11,926 nucleotides of DNA, from positions 1 to 11,926 of the forward strand of contig JAKAOD010000042.1 of the NCBI GenBank assembly GCA_021823365.1, in the 5' to 3' direction. Positions 1-6,126 of this stretch are shown piece after piece. This DNA comes from Actinomycetes bacterium. GTDB taxonomy: Bacteria > Actinomycetota > Acidimicrobiia > Acidimicrobiales > Bog-793. The notes below the pieces were generated by a model that was given only the letters and a program-made list of their open reading frames with translations, did no database searches and was not told where the DNA came from. How positions within the stretch are numbered: position 1 is the first letter of the stretch; every line of letters starts with the position of its first letter. Position numbers and translations under genes: made by a program.

Positions 1-85
1 CGAGCGACGCGTTCTTGCCGCCGACGAGCGGCACGTCCTCGATGCCGACCTCCTCGAAGAAGCGGATGTACTCGAACTTGGTCAC
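1..85 (-). CDS. ppsA: Phosphoenolpyruvate synthase (pyruvate, water dikinase), N-terminal fragment
   Basis: Only the first 28 codons lie in the window; the gene runs off the left edge. The translation begins VTKFEYIRFFEEVG and ends LVGGKNASL. The LVGGKNASLGEM-type motif opens the ATP-grasp-like nucleotide-binding domain (PPDK_N) of PEP synthases and pyruvate phosphate dikinases, and the preceding 'IRFFEEVGIEDVP' fits PEP synthase better than PPDK. The family makes PEP from pyruvate and ATP in the cytoplasm, for gluconeogenesis or, in reverse, energy saving. The GTG start (85-83) is supported by an AGGAGG site 8 bases upstream (94-99) and overlaps the stop of the upstream gene as GTGA, so translational coupling is likely. 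A related PEP-utilising phosphotransferase such as rifampicin phosphotransferase cannot be excluded from 28 residues. Confidence 0.75.
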   Translation of the reverse strand, partial: MTKFEYIRFFEEVGIEDVPLVGGKNASL

Positions 86-990
86 GGCTGTTCCTCCTGG
101 AGCTCCTCGAGAAGGCAAGCGGCGTCGATCCCTTGCCAGGTGTCCTGCAGTGTCGAGATCGCCCGGTGTCGACCACCGAGCCCGCCGTCGGATCGCTGGA
201 GCAGCACGAGGCTGACCCCGATCGCCCTCCGGTGGCGCAGCCGGGCGCCGAGCGCCTGGGCGAGCCACAGGCCGCCCCAGATGGCTCCGACCGAAGTCGT
301 CCCGGCACCCGGGCTGATCGTCAGCCCGAGCGACTCGTCCTCGCAGGCGGACAGCAGCTCGCCGGCACGGGCCTCCTCGGCCTCGATCTGCCAGGGGAGC
401 TCGCCGATCATCGCGAGGCAGAGCGCGACCGCAGTCGTCTCCAGCTCCGCCCCGCGCCTCGCCCATCCCCAGGCGGGGTCCCGTCCCGCGCGGAGCAGCT
501 CCGTGGCGCGCTTGCGCTCCCCCGGGCCAGGCCCTTCGCCGCGCAGACGCAAGAGCTCGGCGAGGCGCAGCGCGTCGACGAGCGCCGTCCGCCAGTCGCG
601 CGTGCCGTCGGTCTCGCCGCTGCCCTCGGCCCAGCTTCGCAGCCATTCCTCCGGCGAGCGCCGCGGCGTCGCCCCGAGGAGATGAAGCGAGCGAAGCGCC
701 GCCCAGCCGATCGTCCACGTCGGGTAGCCGCCGTCGCCGTCCTGCACGCCGCCGAGCCATCGGATCGTCTCCTCCGGCTCGGGCGCGTCGAGCCCGAGGA
801 TCGCGAGCGAGTCGAGCGCGGCCAGAGTGTCGGGTGCGCTCGGCTCCTCGACGTTCCACTCCGGGACCCGGTAGAAGGAGTAGCCGCCGTGGGGGGTGCG
901 TCGGCCGAGGACGTACCGCCCGGCGGCGTCGAGGTCGAGGAGGGCACCAGGGTCCCTTGCGGTTCTCGCAGACGTGAGGACTACGCCCAT
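82..990 (-). CDS. Prenyltransferase/squalene-cyclase-fold repeat protein (302 aa)
   Basis: The protein looks like a toroid of alpha-alpha hairpins as in protein prenyltransferase beta subunits and class II terpene cyclases. Repeat-like units are visible at residues 23-66 (GGYSFYRVPEWNVEEPSAPD then a TLAALDSLAILGL helix), 73-106 (ETIRWLGGVQDGDGGYP then ALRSLHLLG), 185-199 and 235-250 (helical), and 264-295 (LQRSDGGLGG then TWQGIDAACLL). The QxxDGG turns at 83-88 and 265-270 are QW-like. I see no DxDD catalytic motif of squalene-hopene cyclases and no clear zinc-ligand set of prenyltransferases, so an enzymatic role is not established. At 302 aa it is about half the length of a squalene-hopene cyclase. 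The ATG at 990 is chosen because GGAAGGAGGG (1000-1009) lies upstream; the frame stays open to 1461 but that extension crosses the control region and another gene. It ends in a 4-bp GTGA overlap with the PEP synthase gene. There is no signal peptide or membrane segment, so it is probably cytoplasmic. Confidence 0.75.
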   Translation of the reverse strand: MGVVLTSARTARDPGALLDLDAAGRYVLGRRTPHGGYSFYRVPEWNVEEPSAPDTLAALDSLAILGLDAPEPEETIRWLGGVQDGDGGYPTWTIGWAALRSLHLLGATPRRSPEEWLRSWAEGSGETDGTRDWRTALVDALRLAELLRLRGEGPGPGERKRATELLRAGRDPAWGWARRGAELETTAVALCLAMIGELPWQIEAEEARAGELLSACEDESLGLTISPGAGTTSVGAIWGGLWLAQALGARLRHRRAIGVSLVLLQRSDGGLGGRHRAISTLQDTWQGIDAACLLEELQEEQP

Positions 991-1040
991 GGCCCGGTGC
1001 CCTCCTTCCCGACATGAAACTTCGGGCGCCGCGGCCGAGC

Positions 1041-1097
1041 TAGGGCCGAACGTCACCGTTCTTCCCAGCTCGGACGGCACTGTGACCTTCGGCCCTA
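1041..1097. promoter_or_regulatory. Near-perfect 16-bp inverted repeat, candidate paired DosR/DevR-like operators
   Basis: The arms are TAGGGCCGAACGTCAC (1041-1056) and GTGACCTTCGGCCCTA (1082-1097). They pair at 15 of 16 positions across a 25-base spacer. Read outward, each arm is GTGAC(G/C)TTCGGCCCTA. This resembles the actinobacterial DosR/DevR hypoxia box, of general form GGGACnnnnGGCCC, with one clear departure in the first triplet. Box edges lie about 50 bases from the minus-strand ATG at 990 and about 83 bases from the plus-strand ATG at 1180, so the element could serve both divergent genes. Another GTGACC occurs at 1101-1106, 19 bases downstream of the one at 1082. The repeat is seen directly; the regulator is an inference. 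The spacer is long for a terminator and there is no T-tract. Confidence 0.5.
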
Positions 1098-1179
1098 CCC
1101 GTGACCAGGGTCGCGAGCCGCCCTTGTGCCGGGACTGCGCCGCACGACGCGATGAGCTCCGGCAGAAGGGAGAGTCGCG

Positions 1180-1398
1180 ATGCTCCAGGTCCGCATCCAC
1201 CGCCGGCTGGCGGCCTTCGAGCGGCCCGACACCTGGTGCTACGACGACGCGTCCCGGACGATGCGGCCCGAGCTGGAGCTCGCCCGGCGCCAGTCGAGCT
1301 TCGACGAGATCGTGGGAGGGCTCGACGAGACGAACGCGCTGACCGAGGCGCGTCGCTGCCTGTCGTGCGGCAACTGCCTCGAGTGCGAGCAGATCTGA
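1180..1398 (+). CDS. 72-aa four-cysteine protein: truncated GltD-type oxidoreductase C-terminal segment
   Basis: Residues about 15-69 (PDTWCYDDA, RPELELARRQSSFDEIVGGLDETNAL, then EARRCLSCGNCLEC) resemble the linker near the C-terminus of FAD/NAD(P)H-dependent GltD-like oxidoreductases. In those proteins EARRCLSCGNCFEC leads into a ferredoxin-type domain. Here the frame stops three residues after the fourth cysteine. Cysteines 60, 63, 66 and 69 form CxxCxxCxxC, enough to ligate one metal or Fe-S centre in principle. No FAD or NAD(P) domain precedes it: the ATG is preceded by GAAGGGAGAG (1166-1175), and upstream is the divergent control region. Translating past the stop in each forward frame shows no continuing ferredoxin motif, so a simple recent frameshift is unlikely. 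It may be a real small redox or zinc protein, or a gene remnant that kept its start signals. Confidence 0.5.
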   Translation: MLQVRIHRRLAAFERPDTWCYDDASRTMRPELELARRQSSFDEIVGGLDETNALTEARRCLSCGNCLECEQI

Positions 1399-1440
1399 CG
1401 CCCGGTCACGCGGCCACCGCTCGCCGCCGCCCCCGAGGAT

Positions 1441-1472
1441 GGTGACCTCCGGCCTGGCCATTGGCCCCTACC
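1441..1472 (+). promoter_or_regulatory. Possible second operator cluster upstream of the membrane-protein gene
   Basis: GTGACCTCCGGCC (1442-1454) differs from the arm at 1082-1094 by one base (C for T at the eighth position). It is followed directly by GGCCATTGGCCCCTACC (1456-1472), which shares the GGCCC-CTACC tail of that arm and the TTGGCCC core of DosR-like boxes. A GGTCAC in opposite orientation lies at 1404-1409. The cluster is about 95 bases before the ATG at 1565. I cannot identify a convincing -35/-10 pair beside it. Low-complexity GC-rich DNA makes chance matches easy, so this is tentative. Confidence 0.25.
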
Positions 1473-1564
1473 GGCGCTCCCCCGCCTCCCAGCAGAGTGT
1501 TCTCGATGAGCTCCTGCAGACACAGGGACTTATGAGAGAGCAGTAGGGAGAAAGGACCTCATCC

Positions 1565-2185
1565 ATGCGACGCAAGGTGTTCGACATCCTCACCTCAGCA
1601 GGCGGGATCGTGGTCGCAGTCGTGCTGGTCGTCGCCGGTGCGCTCGCGATGTGGGGCCACAGCTTCGCCAACTCGAACGTCCACAGCCAGCTCGCAAAGC
1701 AGGAGATCACCTTCCCGACGAAGGCGGCCTTCGCAGCTGCGAAGCCCGGCACGGAGATCACGCCTGCGATGGTCCCCTACCTCGAGAAGTACGCCGGCCA
1801 GCAGCTGCTCACCGGGCCGCAGGCCGAGGCCTACGCCGACCACTTCATCGCCGACCACCTCGCCGAGATGCCCTACGGCGGCGTGTACTCCAAGGTGAGC
1901 GCGGCCTCGATGGCCGACCCGAGCAACGCGGCGCTCGCGGCCGAGGTGATGACCACCTTCCGGGGCACCACCTTGCGTGGCCTGCTGCTCGAGGCCTACG
2001 GCTTCTGGACCTTCGGTGAGATCGCCTTCTGGGCCGCCATCGCCTCGTTCGTCCTCGCCGGCGTGATGATCCTGCTCGTCACCCTCGGACTCTGGCACGC
2101 CGCTCGCACGTCGGCGGAGGCCGAGCTGCGCATCGGCGCCCACCAGGCATCGACGGAGGGCGGGACCGGGGTCGCGGCGGCCTGA
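1565..2185 (+). CDS. Two-helix membrane protein with large extracytoplasmic domain, conserved hypothetical (206 aa)
   Basis: An N-terminal MRRK start precedes a hydrophobic helix at residues 11-31 (GGIVVAVVLVVAGALAMW). A polar region of about 115 residues follows (35-148), then a second helix at 151-177 (EIAFWAAIASFVLAGVMILLVTLGLW) and a short polar tail rich in Ala, Gly and Glu. The positive N-terminus and the two helices predict that both ends are cytoplasmic and residues 35-148 lie outside. The outer domain has no cysteines and no catalytic motif I recognise. I believe similar proteins occur as uncharacterised families in actinobacteria, but cannot name one. The ATG is preceded by AGGGAGAAAGGA (1545-1556) at good spacing. 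The gene stands alone between a possible operator cluster at 1441-1472 and a strong terminator hairpin at 2220-2264. Function unknown. Confidence 0.8.
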   Translation: MRRKVFDILTSAGGIVVAVVLVVAGALAMWGHSFANSNVHSQLAKQEITFPTKAAFAAAKPGTEITPAMVPYLEKYAGQQLLTGPQAEAYADHFIADHLAEMPYGGVYSKVSAASMADPSNAALAAEVMTTFRGTTLRGLLLEAYGFWTFGEIAFWAAIASFVLAGVMILLVTLGLWHAARTSAEAELRIGAHQASTEGGTGVAAA

Positions 2186-2219
2186 CCACCTCGACTGCGC
2201 CCCGCAAGGGGTGCAGCGA

Positions 2220-2264
2220 CGCGAAAGGGCCCAGCCCTCTCCCCCAGGGCTGGGCCCTTTCGCG
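2220..2264 (+). terminator. Perfect 19-bp stem hairpin, intrinsic terminator
   Basis: The left arm CGCGAAAGGGCCCAGCCCT (2220-2238) and right arm AGGGCTGGGCCCTTTCGCG (2246-2264) are perfectly complementary around a 7-base loop (CTCCCCC). It begins 35 bases after the stop at 2185. No T-run follows, as is common in high-GC actinobacteria; the CCCTTT block sits within the 3' arm. It most likely ends the transcript of the 206-aa membrane protein and insulates the next gene. Confidence 0.85.
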
Positions 2265-2349
2265 TGCCCCGGCCCTTCGCAGCACGACCTCCCGGGTCAC
2301 CCCACGCGAGCCCCTTTGCGGGCGATCGCGATGGCCGAACGCCTCTACC

Positions 2350-2369
2350 GACGCCGGTCACCCGGCGTC
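2350..2369 (+). promoter_or_regulatory. Perfect 8-bp hairpin in the region upstream of the SRPBCC-like gene
   Basis: GACGCCGG (2350-2357) and CCGGCGTC (2362-2369) pair perfectly around a TCAC loop. The hairpin ends 35 bases before the ATG at 2405. If transcription starts upstream it lies in the leader RNA; otherwise it could be an operator palindrome. No regulator is known. The rest of 2265-2404 shows no convincing promoter pair. Confidence 0.35.
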
Positions 2370-2404
2370 ATGCTGAGCGAGAACCTGGCGAGCAAGGCGG
2401 GTCC

Positions 2405-2893
2405 ATGTTCGTCCAAGACTTCAAGATCGTCGACAGGCCCTACGAGGAGGTGGCCTCCCGCCTGGTCGCCGGCGCGGCGGCGGCGCTCGGCGAGGCGCTC
2501 CGCGCGACGCGTCGCGACGCCGAGAGCCTGAAGGCGAGGATCGGCCACGCCGGATGGCCGCCGGTCGTCGCCGGCGACGTCGAGCTGCGCCCCGGGCCCG
2601 TCCGCGACCAGGGCGACGGGACGCTCGTCGCGTTCGGCTGGGAGTCGGCCAGGGAGGCGTCGTTGCTCCCGCGGCTCGACGCCGACCTCGAGGTCGCGCC
2701 GTTCGGCGCCCACCAGACCGCCCTCGCGCTGCGCGGGCGCTACGAGCCTCTCGGCGGCGTCCTCAGCCAAGCCGTCGATCGGGTGCTCTTGCACCGGCTC
2801 GCCGAGTCGACGGTGCGGGTGTTCCTCGACGAGGTGTGCTCGGCGCTCACCAGAGAGCGGCTCGCCGGCCCCGCCGCCGCCCGGCACGGCTGA
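2405..2893 (+). CDS. SRPBCC-like conserved hypothetical protein (162 aa)
   Basis: The pattern suggests a START/SRPBCC-type helix-grip fold. An opening strand (residues 2-9, FVQDFKIVD) leads into a helix 'RPYEEVASRLVAGAAAALGEAL'. Later come strands with conserved-looking WESAREASLLPRLDADLEVAPFG (79-101) and TALALRGRYEPLGG (105-118), and a long C-terminal helix at 120-149 (SQAVDRVLLHRLAESTVRVFLDEVCSAL). This order matches small actinobacterial proteins of unknown ligand. There is no signal peptide or membrane helix. The ATG at 2405 has AAGGCGGG (2394-2401) just upstream, close to the start. The frame extends back to 2264, but that start lies within the terminator hairpin. It converges with the FAD/Fe-S oxidoreductase gene at 2995, leaving about 100 bases in which I see no strong terminator. 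Confidence 0.7.
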   Translation: MFVQDFKIVDRPYEEVASRLVAGAAAALGEALRATRRDAESLKARIGHAGWPPVVAGDVELRPGPVRDQGDGTLVAFGWESAREASLLPRLDADLEVAPFGAHQTALALRGRYEPLGGVLSQAVDRVLLHRLAESTVRVFLDEVCSALTRERLAGPAAARHG

Positions 2894-2917
2894 GCTCCGG
2901 CACCCCTGAGCTCCGGC
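2890..2917. repeat. Short direct repeat at the 3' end of the SRPBCC-like gene
   Basis: CTGAGCTCCGGC occurs at 2890-2901 and again at 2906-2917, a 16-base period. The first copy contains the gene's TGA stop. It is probably a small local duplication with no visible function. Confidence 0.6.
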
Positions 2918-2994
2918 GCGATCGGGGCACACCACAGCATCTGGCGCGGCACGGCTCACGGAGGGCGCGTCCGGCCCGCGCGGCACGATCCCCG

Positions 2995-5946
2995 TCAGCC
3001 GTCCTCGGGCGCCAGCGTCTGGAGGAGGAGCTCGGCCAGGCTCGTCCCCGCCGGCCCGCCGAGGTGCCGGGACTGGGTCGCGCAGCTGAAGCCGTCGAGG
3101 ACGATCGCCGCGCTCTCGGGCGCGGACGAGAGCGCCGGGAGCCAGCGGTCCCTGCCGATCGCCCGGGACAGCGCGTCGTGGTCTTTGGTGAAGCCGAACG
3201 ACCCCGCGAGCCCGCAGCAGCCGGCGTCGAGCACCTCGACGCCGCATCCCGCACGCTCGAGCACGCGCCGCTCGGCGTCGACGCCGCCGACCGCCCGCTG
3301 GTGGCAGTGGGGATGCACGACCGCCCGCTCGACGGCGAGCGGGCGCGCCGGCCGCCATCCGATCGCGTCGAGGTGCTCCGCAAGGCTGCGGGCGAGGCCC
3401 GCGCAGCGTGCCGCCCGGGGATCGTCCCCGGCGAGGCCGGGCAGCTCGTCGCGGAAGGTCGCGAGGCAGCTCGGCTCCAGGACGACGATGGGCGTACCCG
3501 CGGCGATGAAGGGGTCGAGGACGTCGAGCAGGCGACCGAGCGCCCGGCGGGCGAAGCGGAGCATCCCGGCGTCGTACAGCGGCCGCCCGCAGCATGCCCA
3601 CTGCCGCGGCACGGCGACGGACTCACCGGCGCCGTCCAGGACCCGCAGCGCCGCCTCGGCGCGACTCGGCCAGTAGAGGTCCGAGAAGGTGTCCGGCCAG
3701 AGCACGGCGGTCGTACCGGCTGCCCTGACCGCGCCCGCGCCGCCCGGCCCTCCTGCCGAGGCTCCGGTCGTCGCTCGCGCCGAGGCGGCTGTCGCCGGGC
3801 GCCGGCGGCGGAAGGTCCTCGGGCTGAGCCGAGGTGCCGGGCGGTCCGGCGTCACCCCGGCGAGACGCCTCGCGAGCCGGCCCAGGCCGTGCTCGCCGAG
3901 CACGGCGTTGACGGCGCCGGGCACGAGGCTCGCAGGTCTCGACCACCAGGGCAGCAGGCCGAGGGCGTAGGCGGCGGCGGGGCGTGGCCGGCCCGAGTAG
4001 TAATGCGAGAGGAACTCGGCCTTGTACGTCGCCATGTCGACGTGCGTCGGGCAGTCGGTGACGCATCCTTTGCAGGAAAGGCAGAGATCGAGCGCCTCGA
4101 GCACCTCGCGGTTGCGCCAGCTCCGCTCGGTGACTTCGCCCTGGAACATCTCCGCGAGAAGTTTCGCTCGCCCCCGCGTCGAGTGGACCTCCTCCCGGGT
4201 CACGCGGTAGGAGGGGCACATCACCCCGGTCTCGTCCCGGCGGCAGCGGCCGACGCCGACGCAGCGCTCAGCCGCCTCCTGCAGGCTGCCCCCGTCGTCG
4301 GCGAGGGAGAATCGCGTCCGCCCGAGCGACACCGCGCGGTGGTCAGGACCGTGGCGGAGGTCGGCGTCGAGGGGCCGGGCGTCGACGACCTTCCCCGGGT
4401 TCATCGCCCCGTCGGGGTCCCAGATCGCCTTCATCTCCCGGAAGGCGTCGACGAGCTCGGAGCCGAACATCTTCTCGAGCAGCTCGCCGCGGGCCTGCCC
4501 GTCGCCGTGCTCGCCCGACAGCGAGCCGCCGAGGCCGACGCACAGCTCCGCCGCCTTCTCGACGAAGGAGCGGAACGTCCGCAGGCCCGTCTCGGTGTGG
4601 AAGTCGAAGTTGTTGCGCGTGTGCACGCAGCCCTGGCCGAAGTGCCCGTACCAGGCGCCGGAGTAGCCGTGCGTCGCCCAGAGGTCCCGGACCCCCCGCA
4701 GGTACTCCCCGAGCCGCTCGGGCGCGACGGCGGCGTCCTCCCATCCCTCGTGGTTCGGCGGGCGCCCCGGCGGCTTCGCCGTCGCGCCGAGACCGGACTC
4801 CCGGATGCGCCAGATGGCTGCCTGGCCCGCCGGGTCGGCGAAGGTGGCGACGCTCGCCCCTCCGGGCGGCGCAGCGGCGAGCGCGGCGGCGCGGTCGTCG
4901 GCCTCGCCGGGATCGTCCGAGCCCACCTCGGCGAGGAGCCAACCCCCGCCAGGCGGCAGCAGCGGCAGGTCGGCGAGGTTGAGGCGGGCCGCAGTCATGT
5001 CGCGGACGAGCACGTCGTCGAAGCCCTCGAGGCCGAGCAGGCCGAAGGAGAGCACCTCGGGCACGTGGTCCGCCGCCTGGTAGACGTCCTCGAAGCCGAG
5101 CACGACGAGCCGGCGATGGCGCGGGCTCGTGACGAGCGACAGCGTCGCCCGCGTGACGAGGGCGCAGGTCGACTCCGTCCCGACGAGCGAGCGGGCGAGG
5201 TGGACGCCGCGCTCGGGAAGGAGCTCGTCGAGGTTGAAGCCCGAGACCCGCCGGGCGATCGGCGGGAACCGACGGCGGACGAGCTCGGCCGAGCGCCCGG
5301 CGAGGTCGAGCAGCGCAGCGACGATCCGGCCCTCCTCGCTGCTGGCGGCGACGGCGCTCGCCGCAGCCTCCCCCTCGAGGGAGCCCACCTCGAGGACGGC
5401 GCCGCGGTAGGTCGCGACGCGGAGGTGCGCGACGTTGTCCACCGTCTTGCCCGCGTACAGCGCGTGGGTGCCGCAGGAGTTGTTGCCGATCATCCCGCCG
5501 ATCGTGCACCAGGCATGCGTCGCCGGGTCGGGACCGAAGGTCAGCCCGTGCACCGCGGCAGCACGGCGGAGGTCGTCGAGGACGACGCCGGGCTCGACGA
5601 CGGCGCGGCGCTCGTCGGGATCGAGGGAGACGATCCGCCGCATGTGGCGGCTCGTGTCGAGGACGACGGCGACGTTGCAGGCCTGGCCGGCGAGGCTCGT
5701 CCCCGCTCCCCTCGCTACGACGGGGACGCCGGCGTCGCGGCAGGCGCCGAGCGCGGCGAGCACGTCCTCCTCGTCGCGGGGGCAGACGACGCCGATCGGG
5801 ACGTGGCGGTAGTTGGAGGAGTCGGTCGCGTAGGCGGCGCGGCGCGCCCCGTCGAACCACACGTCACCGCTGAGGCGCCGCGCGAGCTCGGCGCGAAGCC
5901 GCTCGCGGGCGCGCTCGTCGGGACTGGAAAGGTGCGGATCGCTCAC
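2995..5946 (-). CDS. Fused FAD-linked oxidase and Fe-S/CCG oxidoreductase, GlcD-GlcF (YdiJ/D-lactate dehydrogenase) type (983 aa)
   Basis: The N-terminal half is a VAO-type FAD domain: ARGAGTSLAGQACN at residues 78-91, VVEPGVVLDDL at 116-126, IGGMIGNNSCGT at 149-160 and SGFNLDELLPE at 235-245. An FAD-oxidase C-terminal domain follows (about 255-522), with WRIRESGLGA (379-388), HTRNNFDFHTETG (442-454), SGEHGDGQARG (477-487) and MNPGKVVD (515-522). Next are two Fe-S segments: CVGVGRC...MCPSYRVTREEVHSTRGRA (562-594) and CLSCKGCVTDCP (622-633). Last are two CCG-type units with CCGRPLYDAG (785-794), HCHQ (880-883) and CCGLAGSFGF (910-919). Such fusions oxidise D-2-hydroxyacids such as D-lactate or D-2-hydroxyglutarate and pass electrons through the Fe-S part to a carrier, probably at the membrane face. 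The exact substrate cannot be told. All cluster cysteines seem present. A variable Ala/Arg/Gly linker covers about 700-745. GTG at 5946 is chosen because conservation begins shortly after it; GTG at 5967 and ATG at 6018 are alternatives. No strong ribosome site is visible. Confidence 0.9.
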   Translation of the reverse strand: MSDPHLSSPDERARERLRAELARRLSGDVWFDGARRAAYATDSSNYRHVPIGVVCPRDEEDVLAALGACRDAGVPVVARGAGTSLAGQACNVAVVLDTSRHMRRIVSLDPDERRAVVEPGVVLDDLRRAAAVHGLTFGPDPATHAWCTIGGMIGNNSCGTHALYAGKTVDNVAHLRVATYRGAVLEVGSLEGEAAASAVAASSEEGRIVAALLDLAGRSAELVRRRFPPIARRVSGFNLDELLPERGVHLARSLVGTESTCALVTRATLSLVTSPRHRRLVVLGFEDVYQAADHVPEVLSFGLLGLEGFDDVLVRDMTAARLNLADLPLLPPGGGWLLAEVGSDDPGEADDRAAALAAAPPGGASVATFADPAGQAAIWRIRESGLGATAKPPGRPPNHEGWEDAAVAPERLGEYLRGVRDLWATHGYSGAWYGHFGQGCVHTRNNFDFHTETGLRTFRSFVEKAAELCVGLGGSLSGEHGDGQARGELLEKMFGSELVDAFREMKAIWDPDGAMNPGKVVDARPLDADLRHGPDHRAVSLGRTRFSLADDGGSLQEAAERCVGVGRCRRDETGVMCPSYRVTREEVHSTRGRAKLLAEMFQGEVTERSWRNREVLEALDLCLSCKGCVTDCPTHVDMATYKAEFLSHYYSGRPRPAAAYALGLLPWWSRPASLVPGAVNAVLGEHGLGRLARRLAGVTPDRPAPRLSPRTFRRRRPATAASARATTGASAGGPGGAGAVRAAGTTAVLWPDTFSDLYWPSRAEAALRVLDGAGESVAVPRQWACCGRPLYDAGMLRFARRALGRLLDVLDPFIAAGTPIVVLEPSCLATFRDELPGLAGDDPRAARCAGLARSLAEHLDAIGWRPARPLAVERAVVHPHCHQRAVGGVDAERRVLERAGCGVEVLDAGCCGLAGSFGFTKDHDALSRAIGRDRWLPALSSAPESAAIVLDGFSCATQSRHLGGPAGTSLAELLLQTLAPEDG

Positions 5947-6007
5947 CCCGTCAGTCTGGCTCAGCACGGCGCCGGCACGCCCGATCGCCGGCCGCCAGGC
6001 ACCCGCC

Positions 6008-6035
6008 GGCCGCCGCATCCCGGCCGCCGCATCCC
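6008..6035. repeat. Tandem 14-bp repeat in the divergent intergenic region
   Basis: GGCCGCCGCATCCC occurs twice in immediate tandem (6008-6021, 6022-6035) and is followed by GG and then a related GCCGCC stretch. It lies between the FAD/Fe-S oxidoreductase and the HAD phosphatase genes. It is seen directly; it may be slippage in GC-rich DNA, or part of the control region for either gene. Confidence 0.7.
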
Positions 6036-6082
6036 GGTCGCCGCCCTCCGGCGGCCGGAGAGGCGGGCCGGCCCCAACGCGC

Positions 6083-6118
6083 TTTCACGCCGCGCCGGCA
6101 CCCGGTAGCCTCGACTCC
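6083..6118 (+). promoter_or_regulatory. Candidate promoter of the HAD phosphatase gene, nearly leaderless
   Basis: TAGCCT (6106-6111) fits the actinobacterial -10 pattern TAnnnT, and TTTCAC (6083-6088) lies 17 bases upstream as a weak -35. Transcription would start near 6118, leaving about 9 bases before the ATG at 6127 and no room for a Shine-Dalgarno site. None is seen. The core GGCACCCGGTAGCCT resembles the one before ctaG (GGCACCGGTAGGCT). Confidence 0.4.
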
Positions 6119-6126
6119 CCAGCGCG

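Noticed and set aside
133..1017. 294-codon plus-strand frame
   Set aside because: Mirror frame of the prenyltransferase-like gene; low-complexity translation, no start signal.
991..1461. Upstream extension of the prenyltransferase-like frame to 1461
   Set aside because: It crosses the inverted repeat and the opposite-strand four-cysteine gene, has no recognisable domain, and a better ribosome site precedes the ATG at 990.
2264..2404. Earlier start of the SRPBCC-like gene at 2264
   Set aside because: The codon lies at the end of the terminator hairpin and the added residues have no family resemblance.
2554..6108. A 1184-codon open frame on the plus strand
   Set aside because: It runs opposite to the FAD/Fe-S oxidoreductase, whose motifs are unmistakable. 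The translation is Arg/Ala/Pro-rich without motifs, as expected for the mirror frame of a very GC-rich gene.
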